A stretch of 7,380 bases of DNA from assembly GCA_017452335.1 (NCBI GenBank), contig JAFTMP010000178.1, forward strand, positions 1 to 7,380, read 5' to 3'. The notes under the pieces are model-generated. The model was not told where the DNA came from. It saw nothing but the letters and a program-made list of their open reading frames with translations, and searched no databases. Made by a program: the position numbers and the translations under genes. Positions within the stretch are counted from its first letter, which is position 1; each line of letters starts with the position of its first letter. Source of the DNA: Clostridia bacterium (GTDB lineage: Bacteria > Bacillota > Clostridia > Oscillospirales > CAG-272). Shown here piece by piece: positions 2,531 through 7,380 of this stretch.

Positions 2531-5500
2531 ATGGTAAGACCCAAGAAGCTTGGAACCGTAACGAGAATGAACTTTGCAAAGCTCGATGACGTGCTGGAAA
2601 TGCCCGATCTCATTGAGGTGCAGAAGAAATCTTACAAATGGTTCCTTGAGGAAGGCCTGCGGGAGGTACTGGCAGACGTATCGCCCATCACCGACTATTC
2701 GGGCAATCTGAGCATTGAGCTGGTAGATTACAGCCTGGATGCAAAACCCAAGTTCTCGGAAGAAGAATGCAAGGAGCGGGACGTAAACTACGCCGCACCC
2801 CTGCGCGTGACAGTGAGACTGTACAACAAAAACACGGGAGAAGTGATCGAGCGTGAAATTTTCATGGGCGACTTCCCCTTGATGACCCACAACGGTACCT
2901 TTATTATCAACGGTGCGGAGAGAGTCATCGTATCTCAGATCGTTCGTTCCCCCGGTATGTACTACGATTTTGAGATGGATAAGAGCGGCAACAAGCTGCT
3001 GGGTGCAACGGTCATCCCCTACAGAGGTGCATGGCTGGAGTACGAGACCGACGCCAACAACATCTTCTATGTACGTATCGACAAGACCAGAAAGCTGCCC
3101 ATTACGGTGCTGATTCGTGCGCTGGGTGTGGAGACCGATGCGGAAGTAAAGGCGATGTTCGGTGAGGAAGCCAAGCTCATGGCGACCCTTGAAAAGGACG
3201 GCATGAACGCGGCGGCAATTGAAAGCAAGAGAACTCCCGGCGAGGAAGCGCTCAAGGAAGTGTACAAGAAGCTGCGTCCCGGCGAACCGCCTCTGGTGGA
3301 AAGCGCTGTGATGCTCATCAACAACATGTTCTTTGATCCCAAGCGTTACGACCTTGCAAATGTTGGACGTTACAAGTTCAATAAGAAGACCGGCATTGCA
3401 CAAAGACTTGCCGGCAATGTCCTCAGCCGTCCCGCAGTGAGCATGATCACCGGTGAGGTGGTGCTGGAGGAAGGCACCAGAGTCAACTATGATCAGGCGC
3501 TGGCTGCTGAAAAGGCGGGTGTGAACGAGGCGTATATCCGCATTGAAAGCGGAGAAGAGCTGAAGATCTTCTCCAACTGCACCGTATATCCCGAGGCAGT
3601 GCTGGGCTTTGACTTGTCTGCAGCAGGCATTACGGGCAAGGTGTGCTACAAGCCTTTAATTGACATTATTGAAAATGCAGGCGGCGATGTGGAGGAGATC
3701 ATCCGCTACGCCAAGGAGCACAAGGCAGACCTGCAGCCCAAGCACATCACCAGAGAAGATATCTTTGCATCCATCAACTACCTCACCGGACTTTCCTACG
3801 ACGTGGGTACCGTTGATGATATCGACCACCTGGGCAACAGAAGACTGCGTTGCGTGGGCGAGCTGTTGCAGAACCAGATGCGTATCGGATTTTCCCGTAT
3901 TGACAAGATCGTCAAGGAGCGCATGACCATTCAGGACAGTGAAACGCTCACACCCGAGGCACTGATTAACATTCGTCCCGTAGTAACGGCGATCCGCGAG
4001 TTCTTCGGCTCCTCGCCTCTGTCTCAGTTCATGGACCAGAATAATCCCCTGGCAGAGCTGACCCACAAGAGACGTCTTTCCGCCCTTGGTCCCGGCGGTC
4101 TGTCCCGTGACCGTGCATCCTTTGAGGTTCGTGACGTACACTACACCCACTACGGTAGAATGTGCCCCATCGAGACCCCTGAAGGACCCAACATCGGTCT
4201 GATCTCCTATCTTTCCACCTACGCACGCATCAATGACTACGGCTTCATTGAAGCGCCTTACCGTAAGATCGACAAGGCAACCGGCAAGGTGACCGATATT
4301 ATCGAATACATGTCGGCAGACGTGGAAGACAACTACGTGATCGCGCAGGCAAACGAGCCTCTGGATGAAGAAAACCGCTTCGTCAACCCCAAGGTCACCG
4401 TGCGTATCCGCTCGGAGATCCTGCAGGTAGAGTCTGAAAAGGCAGACTATATGGACGTATCGCCCAGAATGGTGGTGTCCGTTGCCACTGCCATGATCCC
4501 CTTCCTTGAAAACGACGACAACTCCCGTGCACTGATGGGCTCTAACATGCAGAAGCAGGCAGTGCCGCTGATGGTGACCGACTCTCCCATCGTTGGTACC
4601 GGTATGGAATACAAGGCGGCTTACGACTCGGGCGTTGTAGTGATCGCGGAAGAGAGCGGTGTTGCTGAAAGAGTTACCGCTGACGAGATCATCATCCGCA
4701 CCGACGAAGGCAAGCGGATGAACTATAAGCTCATCAAATTCAAGAAGAGCAACCAGGGCACCTGCGTCAACCAGCGCCCCATCATCAATGAAGGTGAATA
4801 CATTGAAAAGGGCAGAGTGATCGCAGACGGTCCCGCAACCAGCAACGGTGAAATTTCTCTGGGTAAGAACGCCCTCATCGGCTTCATGACCTGGGAAGGC
4901 TATAACTACGAGGACGCCGTGCTTCTGAACGAAAGACTGGTCAGAGACGACGTATATACCTCCATCCACATTGAAGAATACTCTCACGAGGCAAGAGACA
5001 CCAAGCTTGGTGCCGAGGAGATCACCAGAGAGATCCCCAACGTGGGCGAGGATGCCCTGAAAGACCTGGATGCCGGCGGCGTTGTACGCAAGGGTACCGA
5101 GGTTCGCGCAGGCGACATTCTGGTAGGTAAGGTTACACCTAAGGGTGAAACCGAGTTAACGGCAGAGGAAAGACTGCTTCGTGCCATCTTCGGTGAGAAG
5201 GCAAGAGAAGTAAGAGACACCTCTATGAGACTGCCTCACGGTGAATCGGGTATCGTTGTAGACGTGCACGTGTTCAGCCGCGAAAACGGCGACGAGCTGC
5301 CTCCCGGAGTAAACAAGGTTGTAAGAGTTTATATCGCACAGAAGAGAAAAATCTCTGTGGGCGATAAGATGGCAGGACGCCACGGTAACAAGGGTGTCGT
5401 TTCAAGAATTTTGCCCTCCGAGGATATGCCCTTCTTACCCGACGGTACTCCTCTTGATATCGTACTCAATCCCCTGGGCGTACCTTCCCGTATGAACATC

Positions 5501-6244
5501 GGTCAGGTGCTGGAGGTGCATCTGGGTATGGCGGCAAGAAAGCTTGGCTGGAAGGTCATGACGCCTGTCTTTGACGGCGCAGACAACAAGGATATTGCCG
5601 AGACTCTTGAAAAAGCGGGTATGAGACCCGACGGTAAGACCATCGTATACGACGGCCGTACCGGTGAACCCTTTGATAGCCCCGTAACGGTGGGTATCAT
5701 GTACTATTTGAAGCTGCACCACCTGGTAGACGATAAGATCCATGCCCGTTCCACCGGTCCTTACTCGCTGGTTACCCAGCAGCCTTTGGGCGGTAAGGCG
5801 CAGTTCGGCGGACAGCGTTTCGGAGAAATGGAAGTTTGGGCGCTGGAGGCTTACGGTGCGGCGTATACCCTGCAGGAGATTCTGACGGTGAAGTCGGACG
5901 ATGTGACCGGACGTGTCAAGGCGTACGAGGCGATCGTTAAGGGTCAGAACATCCCCACCCCCGGTGTGCCCGAATCCTTCAAGGTTTTGGTCAAGGAGCT
6001 GCAGGCACTGTGCCTAAACGTCAATGTGCTTGACGAAGAGGGACAGGAAATCGAGCTTTCTTCTCTGACTGAGGAAGAGATGGATGCTCCCAACTATGTA
6101 AGCGATGTAAGCGCTGAAGATCTGGGTGAAACGGTTGTGGACGAGGAAGAATTGGAAGATTCCTACCATGAGGCAACCGATGACGAGCTGGCTGATGCAT
6201 TCTTCAGCAGCGTTGCCCCGGATATGGATAGCGATGATCTGTAA
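2531..6244 (+). CDS. rpoB: DNA-directed RNA polymerase subunit beta (1237 aa, complete)
   Basis: Beta subunit of RNA polymerase; with beta-prime it forms the catalytic centre and is the rifamycin target. ATG at 2531 is preceded by GGAGG (2515-2519), and the start MVRPKKLGTVTRMNFAKLDD matches Firmicutes beta. Landmarks: protrusion and lobe (about 20-440), rifampicin pocket 491-524 (FFGSSPLSQFMDQNNP, then THKRRLSALGPGGL) with Asp502, His512 and Ser517 equivalent to E. coli 516, 526 and 531, cluster II CPIETPEGPNIGLI (545-558), active-site NYEDA with Glu794-Asp795, GDKMAGRHGNKG with Lys946 and Lys954 (E. coli Lys1065 and Lys1073), and the clamp segment from about 1077 (PYSLVTQQPLGG). Residues usually mutated in rifampicin resistance are wild type. 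Pro496 replaces the Gln of E. coli position 510. A 61-residue acidic tail (1177-1237) has 23 Asp/Glu and no Lys or Arg. rpoC follows after 20 bp. Confidence 0.99.
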   Translation: MVRPKKLGTVTRMNFAKLDDVLEMPDLIEVQKKSYKWFLEEGLREVLADVSPITDYSGNLSIELVDYSLDAKPKFSEEECKERDVNYAAPLRVTVRLYNKNTGEVIEREIFMGDFPLMTHNGTFIINGAERVIVSQIVRSPGMYYDFEMDKSGNKLLGATVIPYRGAWLEYETDANNIFYVRIDKTRKLPITVLIRALGVETDAEVKAMFGEEAKLMATLEKDGMNAAAIESKRTPGEEALKEVYKKLRPGEPPLVESAVMLINNMFFDPKRYDLANVGRYKFNKKTGIAQRLAGNVLSRPAVSMITGEVVLEEGTRVNYDQALAAEKAGVNEAYIRIESGEELKIFSNCTVYPEAVLGFDLSAAGITGKVCYKPLIDIIENAGGDVEEIIRYAKEHKADLQPKHITREDIFASINYLTGLSYDVGTVDDIDHLGNRRLRCVGELLQNQMRIGFSRIDKIVKERMTIQDSETLTPEALINIRPVVTAIREFFGSSPLSQFMDQNNPLAELTHKRRLSALGPGGLSRDRASFEVRDVHYTHYGRMCPIETPEGPNIGLISYLSTYARINDYGFIEAPYRKIDKATGKVTDIIEYMSADVEDNYVIAQANEPLDEENRFVNPKVTVRIRSEILQVESEKADYMDVSPRMVVSVATAMIPFLENDDNSRALMGSNMQKQAVPLMVTDSPIVGTGMEYKAAYDSGVVVIAEESGVAERVTADEIIIRTDEGKRMNYKLIKFKKSNQGTCVNQRPIINEGEYIEKGRVIADGPATSNGEISLGKNALIGFMTWEGYNYEDAVLLNERLVRDDVYTSIHIEEYSHEARDTKLGAEEITREIPNVGEDALKDLDAGGVVRKGTEVRAGDILVGKVTPKGETELTAEERLLRAIFGEKAREVRDTSMRLPHGESGIVVDVHVFSRENGDELPPGVNKVVRVYIAQKRKISVGDKMAGRHGNKGVVSRILPSEDMPFLPDGTPLDIVLNPLGVPSRMNIGQVLEVHLGMAARKLGWKVMTPVFDGADNKDIAETLEKAGMRPDGKTIVYDGRTGEPFDSPVTVGIMYYLKLHHLVDDKIHARSTGPYSLVTQQPLGGKAQFGGQRFGEMEVWALEAYGAAYTLQEILTVKSDDVTGRVKAYEAIVKGQNIPTPGVPESFKVLVKELQALCLNVNVLDEEGQEIELSSLTEEEMDAPNYVSDVSAEDLGETVVDEEELEDSYHEATDDELADAFFSSVAPDMDSDDL

Positions 6245-6264
6245 GAAAGGAGAAGAACCAACCT

Positions 6265-7380
6265 ATGGAAAACAAAATGTTTAATTCAATCAAGATCGGT
6301 CTTGCTTCTCCCGAAATGATCAGAAGCTGGTCTCACGGCGAGGTCACCAAGCCCGAGACCATCAACTACAGAACCAACAAGCCCGAAAGAGACGGTCTGT
6401 TCTGCGAGCGGATCTTTGGTCCCACCAAGGACTGGGAGTGCCTTTGCGGAAAGTACAAGAGAGTGCGCTATAAGGGCAAGGTCTGCGAAAAGTGCGGCGT
6501 AGAAGTTACTACCAAGAAGGTCAGACGTGAGCGCATGGGTCATATCGACTTGGCGGCGCCCGTTTCCCACATTTGGTATTTCAAGGCGATCCCCTCCAGA
6601 ATCGGACTGCTGCTTGACATCTCTCCCAAGTTCTTGGAGCAGGTGCTCTATTTTGGTAGCTATATCGTCACCGATCCCGGTTCTACCCCTCTTGAAAAGA
6701 AGCAGCAGCTCACCGACAGCGAATACAAGAAGCTGTATGACGTGTATGAAAACGACTTCAAGGTAGGCATTGGTGCAGAAGCCATCAAGACTCTGCTTTC
6801 CGAGCTGGACATTCCCAAGCTCTCCGCAGACTTGAAGGAGGAGCTGAAAACCGCATCCGGTCAGAAGAAGGCAAAGATCGTCAAGAGACTGGAAGTGGTA
6901 GAGGCATTCCTCAAGTCGGGTAACAAGCCCGAATGGATGATCCTCGACGTGGTTCCCGTAATTCCTCCGGAAATCCGTCCCATGGTACAGCTGGACGGCG
7001 GCAGATATGCTTCCTCCGACCTCAATGACCTGTACAGAAGAGTCATCAACCGTAACAACCGTTTAAAGAAGCTGTTGGAGCTCAAAGCCCCCGAGCTGAT
7101 CATCCGCAATGAGAAGAGAATGCTGCAGGAAGCAGTGGACGCTCTCATTGATAACGGTAGAAGAGGCAAGCCCGTAACGGGCGGTGCGTCCAACAGACCC
7201 CTTAAGTCCCTTTCCGAGGTGCTTCGCGGTAAGCAGGGACGTTTCCGTCAGAACTTGCTGGGTAAGCGTGTTGACTATTCCGGACGTTCGGTTATCGTTG
7301 TAGGACCTGAATTAAAGATCTATCAGTGCGGTCTGCCCCGCGAAATGGCACTGGAGCTCTTCAAGCCCTTCGTAATGAAG
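6265..7380 (+). CDS. rpoC: DNA-directed RNA polymerase subunit beta-prime, N-terminal 372 codons
   Basis: Beta-prime holds the catalytic magnesium and binds sigma and DNA. ATG at 6265 follows AAAGGAG (6246-6252), 20 bp after the rpoB stop, so the two genes are surely cotranscribed. The start MENKMFNSIKIGLASPEMIR is typical. The N-terminal zinc-binding domain has Cys59, Cys61, Cys74 and Cys77 (CLC, then CEKC). VLYFGSYIVTDPGSTPLEKK (about 130-149) and GIGAEAIKTLLSELDI are characteristic of Firmicutes. Residues about 252-300 (SDLNDLYRRVINRNNRLKKL onwards) form the clamp-helix coiled coil that binds sigma. GRFRQNLLGKRVDYSGRSVI (325-344) is switch 2. The window ends before the catalytic NADFDGD motif, so the gene is cut by the window edge, not broken. 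Confidence 0.99.
   Translation, partial: MENKMFNSIKIGLASPEMIRSWSHGEVTKPETINYRTNKPERDGLFCERIFGPTKDWECLCGKYKRVRYKGKVCEKCGVEVTTKKVRRERMGHIDLAAPVSHIWYFKAIPSRIGLLLDISPKFLEQVLYFGSYIVTDPGSTPLEKKQQLTDSEYKKLYDVYENDFKVGIGAEAIKTLLSELDIPKLSADLKEELKTASGQKKAKIVKRLEVVEAFLKSGNKPEWMILDVVPVIPPEIRPMVQLDGGRYASSDLNDLYRRVINRNNRLKKLLELKAPELIIRNEKRMLQEAVDALIDNGRRGKPVTGGASNRPLKSLSEVLRGKQGRFRQNLLGKRVDYSGRSVIVVGPELKIYQCGLPREMALELFKPFVMK

Noticed and set aside
2202..2579. 125-codon minus-strand frame over the rpoB leader
   Set aside because: It overlaps the rpoB promoter-proximal leader and start, has no start signals and no family resemblance. The G-U pairing pattern in this region favours sense-strand RNA structure.
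2462..3403. 313-codon open frame on the minus strand across the rpoB start
   Set aside because: It lies opposite strongly conserved rpoB codons, has no ribosome binding site or promoter, and its protein looks like no family. It is a shadow of biased codon use.
3656..4987. 443-codon open frame antisense to the middle of rpoB
   Set aside because: It is long only because rpoB codon bias removes stops in this frame. The product is His/Val-rich with no recognisable domain, and the sense protein is unmistakably RNA polymerase beta.

Overview
The window reads as a chromosomal segment of a Firmicutes bacterium, most likely a gut-type member of the Clostridia. The beta and beta-prime subunits carry Firmicutes-type sequence and lack the large insertions of proteobacterial RNA polymerase. 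Promoters are sigma-A-like with 17-bp spacers, and ribosome binding sites are GGAGG-type. There is no direct species marker, so finer placement is a guess.

Layout. Positions 1-519 (minus strand) hold the N-terminal 173 codons of a cytoplasmic glycoside hydrolase resembling the beta-L-arabinofuranosidase (GH127/DUF1680) group, behind a near-consensus promoter at 566-594. Positions 626-2114 are a complete-looking IS30-family insertion sequence. It has perfect 27-bp terminal inverted repeats, eight copies or partial copies of a short subterminal motif, and a minus-strand transposase gene. That gene is split by one in-frame TGA exactly where a zinc-ligand cysteine is expected, so it is probably a recent nonsense mutant. 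Positions 2115-2530 hold a strong promoter (2160-2188) and an unusually long leader of about 335 nt with several possible RNA hairpins. Positions 2531-6244 are rpoB, complete. Positions 6265-7380 are the first 372 codons of rpoC, cut by the window edge.

How it fits together. rpoB and rpoC form an operon with a 20-bp gap and encode the catalytic core of RNA polymerase. rpoB does not follow rplJ-rplL here. It is divergent from a sugar-metabolism gene and has its own promoter and leader. The insertion sequence landed between the two divergent promoters without damaging either core, roughly 37 bp from one -35 box and 50 bp from the other.

I found no convincing undescribed multi-gene system. The points most worth a second look are the TGA at a conserved cysteine codon in the transposase, the array of subterminal repeats at both IS ends, and the mutually exclusive hairpins in the rpoB leader.
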